A stretch of 64,000 nucleotides of DNA. Source: Helicobacteraceae bacterium (GTDB taxonomy: Bacteria; Campylobacterota; Campylobacteria; Campylobacterales; Sulfurimonadaceae). The DNA lies in NCBI GenBank assembly GCA_027023805.1, contig JALVUF010000059.1:1-64000 (forward strand), in the 5' to 3' direction. A program made the position numbers and the translations under genes. Positions 19,786 to 29,964 of this stretch are shown here, piece by piece (the first letter of the stretch is position 1; every line of letters begins with the position of its first letter). Under the pieces are notes generated by a model, which saw nothing but the letters and a program-made list of their open reading frames with translations, searched no databases and had not been told where the DNA came from.

Positions 19786-20262
19786 ATGCAGTGGATGAGT
19801 ATTGATGAGTATGCCAATTTGACGGGTCTGGATACGATATCTGTTGATGAGTTGATAAACAGGGGTAAATTGACCATAAAAAAAGAAGACGGGAAAATCT
19901 ATATAGACCCTTCAAAAGGTGCCAGCGAGCTTGTTCCTATGCAATTAAAAGAGATGAGTATGCAAACAACGGGCGAGGCTATCGTATCTACACAGTTTGT
20001 AGAAAAGACTATCGGCACGATTATGAATCTGCATGAAAAAGTCTTAGACGCAAAAGATGAAACCATTCAGTCCGTTAAAAATGAAAATCTGTTTTTAAAA
20101 GAGGCTCTTGCTTCACTGCAAGAGCTATATGAAGAGGATCGAAAAACGATAGAGACATTAACCACTCAGCTAAAGATATCTCAAGAAGAAGTTGAATTTT
20201 TACGCAGAAAATATAAACTTATGTGGGGCAAGGTTGTTGAAAATTATGCAACTGACAAGTAG
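19786..20262 (+). CDS. DUF3972-like coiled-coil protein
   Basis: MQWMSIDEYANLTGLDTISVDELINRGKL DNA-binding/MerR-like N-terminus, C-terminal coiled coil; family recalled from Campylobacterota. Confidence 0.6.
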   Translation: MQWMSIDEYANLTGLDTISVDELINRGKLTIKKEDGKIYIDPSKGASELVPMQLKEMSMQTTGEAIVSTQFVEKTIGTIMNLHEKVLDAKDETIQSVKNENLFLKEALASLQELYEEDRKTIETLTTQLKISQEEVEFLRRKYKLMWGKVVENYATDK

Positions 20263-20350
20263 GCATAATCTGTAAAATGGTATAATAACCACCGCAGATA
20301 ACTGTTTTGTACCATCTGTCAAACAGATACTTTAAATTTAGAGGTCATTT

Positions 20351-21232
20351 ATGATTACGTTTAGCGAGATATTATTAAAATTACAACAATACTGGATGAG
20401 TGAGGGTTGCAATATCGTACAGCCTTATGATATTGCTGCTGGAGCAGGGACTTTTCATCCTGCTACTTTTTTACGTTCACTTGATTGTACACCTTGGTCT
20501 GTTGCGTATGTCGCACCTTCACGCCGCCCGACTGACGGCCGTTACGGCGAAAATCCAAACCGATTGGGAAGCTATTATCAGTTTCAAACGCTCATTAAAC
20601 CCAGTCCGGACAATATTCAGGAGTTATATCTAAAGAGCCTTGAGTATTTAGGATTAAATCTTGCAGACCATGATATACGTTTTGTAGAGGATAACTGGGA
20701 ATCTCCGACGCTTGGCTCATGGGGTTTGGGCTGGGAGGTCTGGCTAAACGGCATGGAAGTAACGCAGTTTACATATTTTCAGCAAGTAGGCGGTATCGCA
20801 TGCGAGCCGGTAGCAGTTGAGATAACTTATGGAACAGAACGGCTTGCTATGTATCTTCAGGGTGTTGAGAGTGTTTTTGATATAGTGTGGGGACAAAACA
20901 GCCACGGAAGAACTCTTTATAGAGATATCCACAAAGAAAGTGAGATAGAGTTTAGCAAATACAACTTTGAAACAGTAGATACTAAAATGCTTTTTGCAGA
21001 TTTTGAAGCAAAATCAAAAGAGTGCAAAAAAACGCTAAAGGCGGGTCTGCCTTTACCTGCTTATGATTTATGTATGCTGGCTTCACACACTTTTAATACT
21101 CTCGATGCGGCAAAAGCAATCAGCCAGACAGAACGACAAAACTATATATTAAAGATAAGAGAACTCTCACGAGGATGTGCCGAGCTTTATAAAGAGCAGG
21201 AGAGCCAAAGAGCACAAAGAGTTAAAGCGTAG
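20351..21232 (+). CDS. glyQ: Glycyl-tRNA synthetase alpha subunit
   Basis: [70 protein letters not shown]. Confidence 0.97.
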   Translation: MITFSEILLKLQQYWMSEGCNIVQPYDIAAGAGTFHPATFLRSLDCTPWSVAYVAPSRRPTDGRYGENPNRLGSYYQFQTLIKPSPDNIQELYLKSLEYLGLNLADHDIRFVEDNWESPTLGSWGLGWEVWLNGMEVTQFTYFQQVGGIACEPVAVEITYGTERLAMYLQGVESVFDIVWGQNSHGRTLYRDIHKESEIEFSKYNFETVDTKMLFADFEAKSKECKKTLKAGLPLPAYDLCMLASHTFNTLDAAKAISQTERQNYILKIRELSRGCAELYKEQESQRAQRVKA

Positions 21233-21248
21233 ATATGCAGGATAAATA

Positions 21249-23486
21249 TTGACTCAGACGCTAATAGGTCAGATAGAGGGCATTCTTTTTGAAGAGGATG
21301 GATTTTTTATCGCCCGTTTAAAAAGTTCTGAGAAAATTAGCGGAACCTATTATGAGAGCGATGTAAGGCATCTAAAAGGAGCTGCCGTCACTTTAAAAGG
21401 CGAATGGCAGGAGCATAAAAAATATGGCAGCACTTTTAAATTTACCTCTTTACATGTAAACCAAGATGAGCTTTTTTTCTTTTTAAACCGTATAGTAAAG
21501 GGTTTTACAAAAAAATTATCAGCAGAGCTTATAGAGACTTTCGGGCATGAAGGTCTTATTGATATACTAGACAATGATATAAAAAGACTCTTAGAGTTTA
21601 AAGGCATTAAAGATAAACGTCTTAAAAAAATTCAAACTTCATGGAAGAAATTTCGCTCAATGCGCAAGCTTGGGGAATTTTTAAGCCCATATAGCGTAAG
21701 CGGTGAGTTTTTAACAACAATTGCCACGGCGATGAGGGATGTTGAGCAACCCTCTTTAAAGATCAAAGATAATCCCTATATCTTAACTAAAATAAACGGT
21801 ATAGGCTTTAAAAGAGCAGATGAATTGGCACTTAAAATGGGCATGAAAAAAGATGCCGACATACGAATAAAAAGCGCTATGGATTATCTGCTTTTAAATC
21901 ACTGCCAACAGCAGGGGAACAGTTGCGTTGACAAACAAACACTTTTTTTACTGCTTGATGAGCTTTTAGAAACTGATAACCAAGAGGTGCTGTATGAGAC
22001 AGCTTTGGTTGAAAGAGTCAGTGAGTGTAGTATCGTGCCTATGAAAAACAACCGCCTTTCACCGTCAAAACTCTATGATGCCGAAAAGTTTTTACATGAT
22101 GATTTTCTTCGCCGTTCGAAGTTAAAATTTGATCCCTTAGTGCCGGATATCGAAGAGTTTTTTAAAAGTGGTGATTTGGTGCTGGGGCAACAGCAAAAAG
22201 AAGCGGTTTCTATCATCAACAACGGTGCCGGGATACTGCTTCTTGTGGGTTACGCAGGAACAGGAAAAAGCACAACCTCAAAAACAATTTTAAATCTTTT
22301 AAATACGCGGTATGAGAAAAATAAGATAATGACCTGCGCGCTAAGCGGCATAGCGTCACAGCGTATAGCAGATACAACCGGATACACAAGTTCAACTATA
22401 CAATCTTTACTTGTCAGATACGAGCAAGAAGATGAATTTCCTTTTTTTGTTTTGCTCATAGACGAAGCCTCCATGATAAACTCTTTACTGTTTGCCAGAT
22501 TGATAAAAAAGCTTAAAAAAGATTGTATTTTAATCATCGTAGGAGATGACGCCCAGCTTCCGCCCATCGGAGCGGGAAATGTGCTTAGTGATGTTTTGTG
22601 CTTAAATCTTGTGCCGATTGTAAAATTGACAAAGATATACAGACAAAGTGAGGAGCAGGCCATAGCGCTCATAGCAAATGATATCCGTCAGGCAAATGTT
22701 CCTGATTTTAGGCGGGAATATGATGATTTTATCTTTATAGATATCTCCATACAAAATTATTATGCACAAAAAAATCTACTCTCAAAAGAGGAGTTCTCAC
22801 AACTAAGGGAACAAAATTCAAGCGATATCTTAGCCGTTATGATGCAAGAAGCTGTTAAAGTCATACCAAAAGCAAGATTACGGTTAAAAAATAAAGAGAT
22901 AAGCTCATATCTTAATTATTTTCAAGTTATCACTCCTATGAAAGGCGGGATTTTGGGTGCTTCCAATCTTAATAAAGTGCTGCAGGAGTATTTTAATCCA
23001 AATCCGAAAAAGAGTATCAAAAAAGGCGGAAGCGAGTTTCGGTTAATGGATAAAGTGGTACACATTAAAAATGAAAATATGCCGACATGGAGTTCTGAGG
23101 ATTTTAAAGAGCAGGAAGATTCAAGTCAAAAGCGTGTATTTAACGGCATGATAGGATTACTTTTTCGCATAGATGAAGGGGATGAGCATGCTTTTGTATT
23201 TTATCCAAATGAAAATATGATTGTTTTGTACGAATATGAACAGTTAAAATCGCATCTATCGCTCTCGTACGCTTTAACCATTCATAAAGTACAGGGTCAG
23301 GAGTATGATATAGTCGTTATCCCTATCACTTTTTCACATTTTGTTATGCACAACACGAAGCTGATATACACGGCTATTACAAGAGCTAAACACAGATGTA
23401 TCTTGGTGGGTGAGAGCGCGGCTTTTGAGTCGGCATGCAAAAGAATAGGCACGACAAAACGCGACACTGTACTTTTAGAACTTTAA
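21249..23486 (+). CDS. RecD2-like ATP-dependent helicase
   Basis: VGYAGTGKSTTSKTIL Walker A; LLIDEASMI; GDDAQLPPIGAGNVL; LSYALTIHKVQGQEYD; N-terminal OB and helix-hairpin region. TTG start. Confidence 0.85.
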   Translation: MTQTLIGQIEGILFEEDGFFIARLKSSEKISGTYYESDVRHLKGAAVTLKGEWQEHKKYGSTFKFTSLHVNQDELFFFLNRIVKGFTKKLSAELIETFGHEGLIDILDNDIKRLLEFKGIKDKRLKKIQTSWKKFRSMRKLGEFLSPYSVSGEFLTTIATAMRDVEQPSLKIKDNPYILTKINGIGFKRADELALKMGMKKDADIRIKSAMDYLLLNHCQQQGNSCVDKQTLFLLLDELLETDNQEVLYETALVERVSECSIVPMKNNRLSPSKLYDAEKFLHDDFLRRSKLKFDPLVPDIEEFFKSGDLVLGQQQKEAVSIINNGAGILLLVGYAGTGKSTTSKTILNLLNTRYEKNKIMTCALSGIASQRIADTTGYTSSTIQSLLVRYEQEDEFPFFVLLIDEASMINSLLFARLIKKLKKDCILIIVGDDAQLPPIGAGNVLSDVLCLNLVPIVKLTKIYRQSEEQAIALIANDIRQANVPDFRREYDDFIFIDISIQNYYAQKNLLSKEEFSQLREQNSSDILAVMMQEAVKVIPKARLRLKNKEISSYLNYFQVITPMKGGILGASNLNKVLQEYFNPNPKKSIKKGGSEFRLMDKVVHIKNENMPTWSSEDFKEQEDSSQKRVFNGMIGLLFRIDEGDEHAFVFYPNENMIVLYEYEQLKSHLSLSYALTIHKVQGQEYDIVVIPITFSHFVMHNTKLIYTAITRAKHRCILVGESAAFESACKRIGTTKRDTVLLEL

Positions 23487-23510
23487 ATGGTAAAATTTCA
23501 TTTTCGCTTA

Positions 23511-23586
23511 CTCCTTATCGCTTAACTGGATAAAGCAGTCCCCTCCTAAGGGATAGCTCGTGGTTCGAGTCCACGTAGGGAGACCA
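23511..23586 (+). tRNA. tRNA-Arg (CCT)
   Basis: CTCCTTA acceptor pairs with TAGGGAG; anticodon loop CTCCTAA; GGTTCGAGTCC T-arm; encoded CCA. Confidence 0.9.
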
Positions 23587-23847
23587 CTGCTTGATTTAAT
23601 ACAATAAATGTATTTTAACCTCTAAAATACGAACTTTAAAGCACTTCTTTAGTCTAGCGCAATATAATCTATAATTTAGTAATTGCTACAAATAAAATGA
23701 CTTGTATAAAGCTATTGTATATCACACGTAAAAATATTTTGAAAAATTTTAAATCTTGTTTTATTTCCTAAAGCTTTAAAAATTTGTATTTTTTTATCTA
23801 TATTCAGCATGATATAAACTTCCTTAATTTTTCTATTGAAAGTGTAT

Positions 23848-24039
23848 TTAGTAATATATCAGATATTTATCAACTACACTATTAAGCTTACTTTTCATCT
23901 CTTTTGCAAATTTCTGACTCTCTTTATCATCAAGAGCGGTTAAAATGGAGTCTAAACAGTTTGGCATCATCTTTGATACACATTCACGTTTTTCTTCTAT
24001 AGACATGCTTTTACACATCTTTTTACATTGTTCCATCAT
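23848..24039 (-). CDS. Small Cys/Met-containing protein, 63 aa
   Basis: MMEQCKKMCKSMSIEEKRECVSKMMPNC...; Shine-Dalgarno-like GAGGAGAAAACC before ATG. Confidence 0.6.
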   Translation of the reverse strand: MMEQCKKMCKSMSIEEKRECVSKMMPNCLDSILTALDDKESQKFAKEMKSKLNSVVDKYLIYY

Positions 24040-24056
24040 GGTTTTCTCCTCATGAT

Positions 24057-24080
24057 AAAAAGAGCTGTAAAGCTCTTTTT
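24057..24080 (-). terminator. Rho-independent-like hairpin AAAAAGAGCT-gtaa-AGCTCTTTTT
   Basis: 10-bp perfect stem, 4-nt loop, A/T tracts on both arms; directly after the 24083..24331 stop codon. Confidence 0.75.
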
Positions 24081-24082
24081 AT

Positions 24083-24331
24083 TTATAGTTCGCAAGAACC
24101 GTCACTGCAACACTCATCATCTTTTTTTGGTGCTGCATCTTTAGAGCAAGAGCCGGCATCACTGCTACTAGAACATGAAGAACCATTGTCATTAGATGAG
24201 GAGTTATTATTAGTGCTCATCATATCATCACACATTGATTTTCCTTTTGCCATCATAGCATCCATTCCACCCATGCCGCTCATCATAGAGTCACACATGC
24301 CTTTACCTTTTTTCATCATACTATCCATCAT
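24083..24331 (-). CDS. Met/Cys/Ser-rich small protein, 82 aa, candidate metal-binding
   Basis: MMDSMMKKGKGMCDSMMSGMGGMDAMMAKGKSMCDDMMS...SSCSSSSDAGSCSKDAAPKKDDECCSDGSCEL; AAAGGATTTGTT before ATG; followed by terminator. Confidence 0.65.
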   Translation of the reverse strand: MMDSMMKKGKGMCDSMMSGMGGMDAMMAKGKSMCDDMMSTNNNSSSNDNGSSCSSSSDAGSCSKDAAPKKDDECCSDGSCEL

Positions 24332-24580
24332 AACAAATCCTTTACACTGAGATACATTCTTGATGCATCATGAAAAGTCTTCCTAAAGACAACTATGTAT
24401 TTAGCTTAATTACTAAATAACTAATTAAAATTCTACATCATTAATTTTATTTTGTCAAGTTTATTTAAATACCTACTCTTTAGCTGGGTTTAGTATAAGC
24501 TAGCAAGTAAAAAAATTCACAAACACCTCACATATCTTTAGTTATACTACTTTTTCATAAAGATAAAAAAGGTCAAAGAT

Positions 24581-26290
24581 ATGGAAAATTTAAAAACATT
24601 TTCTCGAAGAACTTTTCTTAAAGGAATCGCAGCTTCTGCCGTTTTGCTCCCCGGTATGCAGCTAAGTGCCGATACAAAAATTATTGGGCGCCAAAAGATA
24701 CGAAAACTAAGTGGTACAGAATTTTATCTTACTATTGATAAAACACTTGTCAATGTAACAAAAGAGCCATATTATGCAAAAACAGTTAACGGCATGCTCC
24801 CAGGTCCTACACTTATCTGGCATGAAGGAGATGAGATTACCATACATGTAACAAATAATCTTAGCGTATCTTCATCTATTCACTGGCATGGCATTATACT
24901 GCCTTATCAAATGGACGGTGTTCCCGGTATAAGTTTTAACGGCATTGCTCCCGGGGAGACTTTTACCTATAAATTTACGGTCAATCAAAATGGTACATAT
25001 TGGTATCATTCCCACTCCGGCTTTCAAGAACAGACAGGACTTTACGGATCCATAATTATTTATCCAAAAGAAAAGGACCCTGTTGAGTATGACAGAGAAT
25101 ATATAATGCTTTTATCTGATTTTTCAAATGAAAAACCGTCTGCTATCTATAGAAATCTTAAATTATCGGCAGATTATTATAATTTTAATCAAAGAACGGT
25201 CGGTGATTTCTTTTCCGAGATAAAAAAGGAGGGCTTTGTCGAAGCTTTTAAGAGGAGAGAAATATGGAATAAAAAACGTATGTCAGATAGAGATCTTGCC
25301 GATGTAACAGCTTACACCTATACATATTTGATGAATGGACAAGCTCCTTGGGTAAGATTTCAGGCACTTTTTAAAAAAGGCGAGAAAATTAGACTTCGTT
25401 TTATTAATGCGTCTTCCATGACGTTTTTTGATATCCGAATTCCGGGAATAAAGATGATTGTTGTTGCCACAGACGGCGGTAATGTCCAACCTGTGGAAGT
25501 TGATGAATTTCGTATCGGTGTTGCTGAGACATATGATGTCATAGTTGAGCCAAAAGATGAATCTGCTTATGCAATTTTTGCACAAAGTATCGGTAGAAGC
25601 GGGTACGCACTGGGCAATTTAACACCTGATGTCACGCAGTTAGCAAAAATACCTAAGATGGATAAACGACAAGCGCTAACATTGGTAGATATGGGTATGA
25701 CTGAAGATGTATCAAAGATGAGATCCATGAATACATCGGGTCAAAAGAGTGCAAATGTTATGAAAAAGTCTATCCCTTTGACAAAACTGCCGATACGATG
25801 GGGAGTCGGGACAACCATGCGGGCTATGAATCCACAATACAGGCTCAATGATCCCGGAGTAGGGCTTCGCAACAATGGTAGAAAGGTATTAACCTATGCC
25901 GATTTACGCTCGCTTCGCTCTACACAAGATGATAAATATCCCGACAGACAGATAATATTGCATTTAACAGGAAATATGGATCGTTACATGTGGTCTATTA
26001 ACGGTATCCCGTATTCACAATCACAGCCGTTAAAGTTTTATTATGGAGAACGGCTACGCATTACTTATATTAATGATACTATGATGAATCATCCTATGCA
26101 TTTACATGGTATGTGGAGTGATTTGGAGAGTGGTGATGACAATCATCTAGTACGTAAACATACTATCGTCTCACAACCGGGTTCTAAAATCAGTTTTCGT
26201 GTAACAGTAAATGCTAGAGGCGCATGGGCGTATCATTGTCATCTTTTGTATCATTTGACTGATATGTTTAGAAAAGTCGTAGTGGTCTAA
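24581..26290 (+). CDS. copA: Multicopper oxidase, CopA-like, Tat-exported
   Basis: Tat motif SRRTFLKG; copper motifs HWHGIILPYQMDGVPG, WYHSHSG, HPMHLHGMW, HCHLLYH. Confidence 0.9.
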   Translation: MENLKTFSRRTFLKGIAASAVLLPGMQLSADTKIIGRQKIRKLSGTEFYLTIDKTLVNVTKEPYYAKTVNGMLPGPTLIWHEGDEITIHVTNNLSVSSSIHWHGIILPYQMDGVPGISFNGIAPGETFTYKFTVNQNGTYWYHSHSGFQEQTGLYGSIIIYPKEKDPVEYDREYIMLLSDFSNEKPSAIYRNLKLSADYYNFNQRTVGDFFSEIKKEGFVEAFKRREIWNKKRMSDRDLADVTAYTYTYLMNGQAPWVRFQALFKKGEKIRLRFINASSMTFFDIRIPGIKMIVVATDGGNVQPVEVDEFRIGVAETYDVIVEPKDESAYAIFAQSIGRSGYALGNLTPDVTQLAKIPKMDKRQALTLVDMGMTEDVSKMRSMNTSGQKSANVMKKSIPLTKLPIRWGVGTTMRAMNPQYRLNDPGVGLRNNGRKVLTYADLRSLRSTQDDKYPDRQIILHLTGNMDRYMWSINGIPYSQSQPLKFYYGERLRITYINDTMMNHPMHLHGMWSDLESGDDNHLVRKHTIVSQPGSKISFRVTVNARGAWAYHCHLLYHLTDMFRKVVVV

Positions 26291-26300
26291 AGGAGAAAAA

Positions 26301-26993
26301 ATGAGATACACAATAATAAAACTGATACTATTATTTTCATTAGTAACATCCTCCTTTGCCGGCGGCGGCGGAGATATTTTACGTGCAAAATTTACGGCCG
26401 ATAACCTTGAATATCAAGCAAATAGTGCAAAAACGCTCTATTGGGATACTTTTGGTTATATTGGTTATGATTTGAATAAAATTTATCTTTATAGCGAAGG
26501 GGAAAAAACAAGCAGTGAATCTAGCAGCCAAAATCAGCTTCTTTATTCTCGCGCAATTGCTCCTTTTTGGGATATTCAAGCCGGAGTTGATTATGACACG
26601 GCAAACGATGGTAACGGTAATCATAATAAAACATGGGGAGATATCCAGCTTTTTGGTCTGGCTCCTTACTTTTTTGAGACACAAGTAGGATTGCTCATAG
26701 GAGATAAGGGTGATCTTGGATTAAGAGTTGATATAGATTATAGAGCATTATTAACTCAAAGGCTCATGCTTATACCTCGTTTTACTCTTGATGCTTATTC
26801 ACAAGACTCTCCACAAATGACGTACGGAGCAGGTATTTCAGACATCGCGCTTAGTTTACGCCTTAGTTATCAAATAAGAAGAGAATTTGCACCTTATGTT
26901 GGAGTAAAATGGGAAAAAAACTTTGGTCGTACTAATGAATATGCTCCTCTTGATAATCTTTATACAACTGTTGGTCTTAGATTTTGGTTTTAA
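26301..26993 (+). CDS. copB: CopB-like outer membrane copper resistance protein
   Basis: Signal peptide; YSRAIAPFWDIQAGVDYDTAND...PYFFETQVGLLIGDKGDLGLRVDIDYRALLTQRLMLIPR; APYVGVKWEKNFG. Confidence 0.85.
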   Translation: MRYTIIKLILLFSLVTSSFAGGGGDILRAKFTADNLEYQANSAKTLYWDTFGYIGYDLNKIYLYSEGEKTSSESSSQNQLLYSRAIAPFWDIQAGVDYDTANDGNGNHNKTWGDIQLFGLAPYFFETQVGLLIGDKGDLGLRVDIDYRALLTQRLMLIPRFTLDAYSQDSPQMTYGAGISDIALSLRLSYQIRREFAPYVGVKWEKNFGRTNEYAPLDNLYTTVGLRFWF

Positions 26994-27006
26994 GCCAAAA
27001 TCTAAG
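26976..27006. terminator. Bidirectional hairpin CTTAGATTTTGG-ttttaag-CCAAAATCTAAG spanning both convergent stop codons
   Basis: 12-bp perfect inverted repeat covering the copB stop (26991-26993) and the minus-strand stop (27002-27004). Confidence 0.6.
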
Positions 27007-27919
27007 ATAAGTGCCTGAGCATAAAAGTAATTGGTACAAAAATAGTTGTTATAAAAAGAGATATAATAAGAAGACTAAAAGTACCAATTAATATAATTGT
27101 AGATTGTAATTTTGAGAGTTTTTCGATTTTATGATTATGTTGCTTATCGCGAGACATAGTCATAGATATTGCCAAAGAATGATTGGCATGCTCCATAGAC
27201 ATATCGTTCATGTCATTTTTTGATGATTCAGGTATATTATTATTATGCATTTTTGGAGCGGGAATTGCAGACATCATTCCATGTTTTAAACCTTTAGCTA
27301 CCATCCATGAATTGATCGGATAAGCCGTAATCATACCAGCTATCGTAGCGACAGACATTACACCCCAAAACAAGAGACGATAAGGATTATTAGCATCTGG
27401 TAAGACATGCATCAAGACAACCATGGTCGGTATCATACCCACCATTACCATATTCATGGAAATAGTTTCAGCAAAGAATGTTTTACCAACAGCTTGCCAG
27501 TAATTACCTCCAAACATTGAGCGCATAAAAAGTGCCTGAAAAATTAACCACCCAACTATAAACGCGGAAATGTATTCAATACTTAAATCAATACCAGTCG
27601 GTAACCTAAAGTGGTAAACAATAATAGCTGATAGTATGATACCTGTTGCATCACCTGCAACACAGTGTAACAAAGAGCCTATCGCTTGTTTCCAGTGTGT
27701 TGCAATAAAAGTATCATGCATATTAGGTAACGGTTGTCTGCAAGATAAGAGGTAAATAAATAAGCCAATAGGACCAGTGTATAGTATAACTAAAACCCAT
27801 GCCAGTTTCATTACCCGACTAGCTGGTGTATTTGTATAAAAATCCCAAAGGAGAAAGATCATTGAACCTGCTGTTAGCAGATACCAGACTGTTAATATTC
27901 CTTCAATATAATTAGACAA
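27002..27919 (-). CDS. DUF4396-like membrane protein with Met/His-rich loop
   Basis: Multiple TM segments; KMHNNNIPESSKNDMNDMSMEHANHSLAISMTMSRDKQHNH loop; TTG start with GGAGG RBS. Confidence 0.65.
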   Translation of the reverse strand: MSNYIEGILTVWYLLTAGSMIFLLWDFYTNTPASRVMKLAWVLVILYTGPIGLFIYLLSCRQPLPNMHDTFIATHWKQAIGSLLHCVAGDATGIILSAIIVYHFRLPTGIDLSIEYISAFIVGWLIFQALFMRSMFGGNYWQAVGKTFFAETISMNMVMVGMIPTMVVLMHVLPDANNPYRLLFWGVMSVATIAGMITAYPINSWMVAKGLKHGMMSAIPAPKMHNNNIPESSKNDMNDMSMEHANHSLAISMTMSRDKQHNHKIEKLSKLQSTIILIGTFSLLIISLFITTIFVPITFMLRHLS

Positions 27920-27947
27920 TTATGACCTCCAAAGATTTTTGTTTTAC

Positions 27948-28176
27948 TTGGATATGGATGATTTAAGTTTTCTAGGTCACTTAACTTTTACACCTAAATC
28001 CAAGCAAATTTACCATTGTGCTATTATAACATCCAAATCCTCATATCTCCTGACAATTTTGTCTATTTTTGCAATTTTTTCCATAATTTCCAAATCCAAA
28101 GTATTGTCTAATACCAATCCCATCCGCGTTTATATATCTCTATAATCTCTTCATCATTTATATCCAAATCTTGTTA
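27948..28176 (-). pseudogene. Possible IS4-type transposase remnant
   Basis: Minus strand around 28170 reads *QDLDINDEEIIEIYKRGWDWY*, resembling the IS4-type DEEIIxIYKRRWDIE motif; no intact ORF; CTTGGAT/ATCCAAG inverted pair nearby. Confidence 0.35.
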
Positions 28177-28323
28177 AGTTTGTAGATACTTTTTAAATCA
28201 TATATGCTTGTTTGAAGCTAAAAAATGAGCACTTAAAAAATCATTGAAAGTACGACGTATTGGGAGCAAACAAAGATTTATCTGCAAATGGTGGCAAATT
28301 ACGGCTTATGATATACTTTCAAA

Positions 28324-29484
28324 ATGAAAAAAGTAATTTTAGTGGCTACAATAGCTACATTATTGGCAGTTATGTTTGCCGGATGCCAGACAGCTACTGA
28401 AGAATCATTAGCACGAGCTATCATGAGTCGTAATCCCAAAGAAGCACTTGATTCGTTTGCTAGAAATCGTGCTAAGTATTATGTTTATCATCCAAGGCAA
28501 CTGCAATATGATATTGTCAGTTTGTCTCATCTTGCAAAATCTGTAATAAGGTACTGGGGCAGAGGGCATATAGCTGTTCCCAAAACTAAAGAGTATGTAA
28601 AATATTATCAAAACTATAAAAGCAGAACTTTAATCAACTTTAAAACCGGTGTTATTACCGTTGAGACGTTATCTGGTAATAGCGCACTTAAAAAAAGCAT
28701 AGTTGATACACTTTTGCTGCCAAGTAATCCCGCAGATATCCATCTGTTTAATACCAAAAACCCAAAACTGGGTGCAACACCTTATCTTTACGGTGAAGTT
28801 CAAGATAACTATCATCACAATATCCGGTGGCCGTATAGTGCAAACAGATATGCGAATTATCTTATGGTGCATAATTTAAAAGTAAAAAAAATCTATATTA
28901 ACAGAAGATATAAAACTATGCGATATGTTACATTTAACATGGTTGCACAGCACAACACTATAAGGGCTGGAAAATTTAAAGATATAGTTAACCTTTACGC
29001 AAGGAAATACAATGTTAAAGCTAGTTTGGTTTACGCCATCATACGCGCAGAGAGTGATTTTAATCAATTTGCAGTAAGCTCCGCAGGTGCTTACGGTCTT
29101 ATGCAGCTTATTCCTAAAACTGCCGGAGCGGATGCATTTATGTTTATCTATCACAACAGACACATACCTTCAAAACAGTATCTTTTTAATGCAAACAATA
29201 ATATTAAGCTAGGAACGGCGTACTTGCATATTCTAAAAGACAGATATTTAAGTGGTATCGGTAATGCGACTTCCAAAGAGTACTGCGTTATCAGTGCATA
29301 TAATACAGGCAGCGCAAATGTGCTTGGCATCTTTAGCAGTAACAGATATGAAGCAACGCGTAAAATAAACCGCTTATATCCTCATACTTTGTATGGTGTA
29401 TTGGTTAAAAAACTGCCATATAAGCAAACAAGAGAGTATTTGCAAAAAGTAGTTAGATATCAAAGTTATTATGCAAGATGGTAG
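28324..29484 (+). CDS. Membrane-bound lytic murein transglycosylase (MltC-like)
   Basis: Lipobox MFAGC; SLT motif ASLVYAIIRAESDFNQFAVSSAGAYGLMQLIPKTAG; SAYNTGSANV. Confidence 0.85.
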   Translation: MKKVILVATIATLLAVMFAGCQTATEESLARAIMSRNPKEALDSFARNRAKYYVYHPRQLQYDIVSLSHLAKSVIRYWGRGHIAVPKTKEYVKYYQNYKSRTLINFKTGVITVETLSGNSALKKSIVDTLLLPSNPADIHLFNTKNPKLGATPYLYGEVQDNYHHNIRWPYSANRYANYLMVHNLKVKKIYINRRYKTMRYVTFNMVAQHNTIRAGKFKDIVNLYARKYNVKASLVYAIIRAESDFNQFAVSSAGAYGLMQLIPKTAGADAFMFIYHNRHIPSKQYLFNANNNIKLGTAYLHILKDRYLSGIGNATSKEYCVISAYNTGSANVLGIFSSNRYEATRKINRLYPHTLYGVLVKKLPYKQTREYLQKVVRYQSYYARW

Positions 29485-29744
29485 CTGTTAGTAAAAGTGG
29501 ATATATGTTGCAAAGTTGCTTGTAACACGTTATTGCAGAGATATTTTGCGGCATTTAATTGTTTTTTTTGAGCGTAAATTTGATAAAAATGTGTTAAAAA
29601 AATTATATACTTCTAAAGTGATTTGTAAGCTGTACTTATTAAATAGATTATTTATTGTTATATTATAATAATAATCATTTGATAGGTGCTTGGTTTGATG
29701 CGATCGTTTTTTAAATTTAATATGAAATATTGTAGGAGGAATAA

Positions 29745-29951
29745 ATGTTAAACAAGATCTTTTTGTTTTATAAAGACGGTTTTTTAAGTATGAGATTAGG
29801 TAAAAAACTATGGCTGATAGTTTTTATCAAAGTTTTTATAATACTTGTTGTCCTGCGCATTTTTTTCTTTCCAAATATTTTAGATACTAAATTTACTACC
29901 ACACAGCAAAAAAGCGCTTATGTGCTAAACAACTTAACAAATACAAAATAA
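29745..29951 (+). CDS. DUF4492-like small membrane protein upstream of cydAB
   Basis: MLNKIFLFYKDGFLSMRLGKKLWLIVFIKVFIILVVLRIFFFPNIL; GGAGGAATAA RBS; followed by cydA. Confidence 0.7.
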   Translation: MLNKIFLFYKDGFLSMRLGKKLWLIVFIKVFIILVVLRIFFFPNILDTKFTTTQQKSAYVLNNLTNTK

Positions 29952-29964
29952 ACTAGGAGGCAGT

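Noticed and set aside
22250-22672. 140-aa minus ORF
   Set aside because: Antisense to recD2-like Walker motifs.
27939-28145. 68-aa plus ORF
   Set aside because: Lies opposite the candidate transposase relic; low complexity, no RBS.
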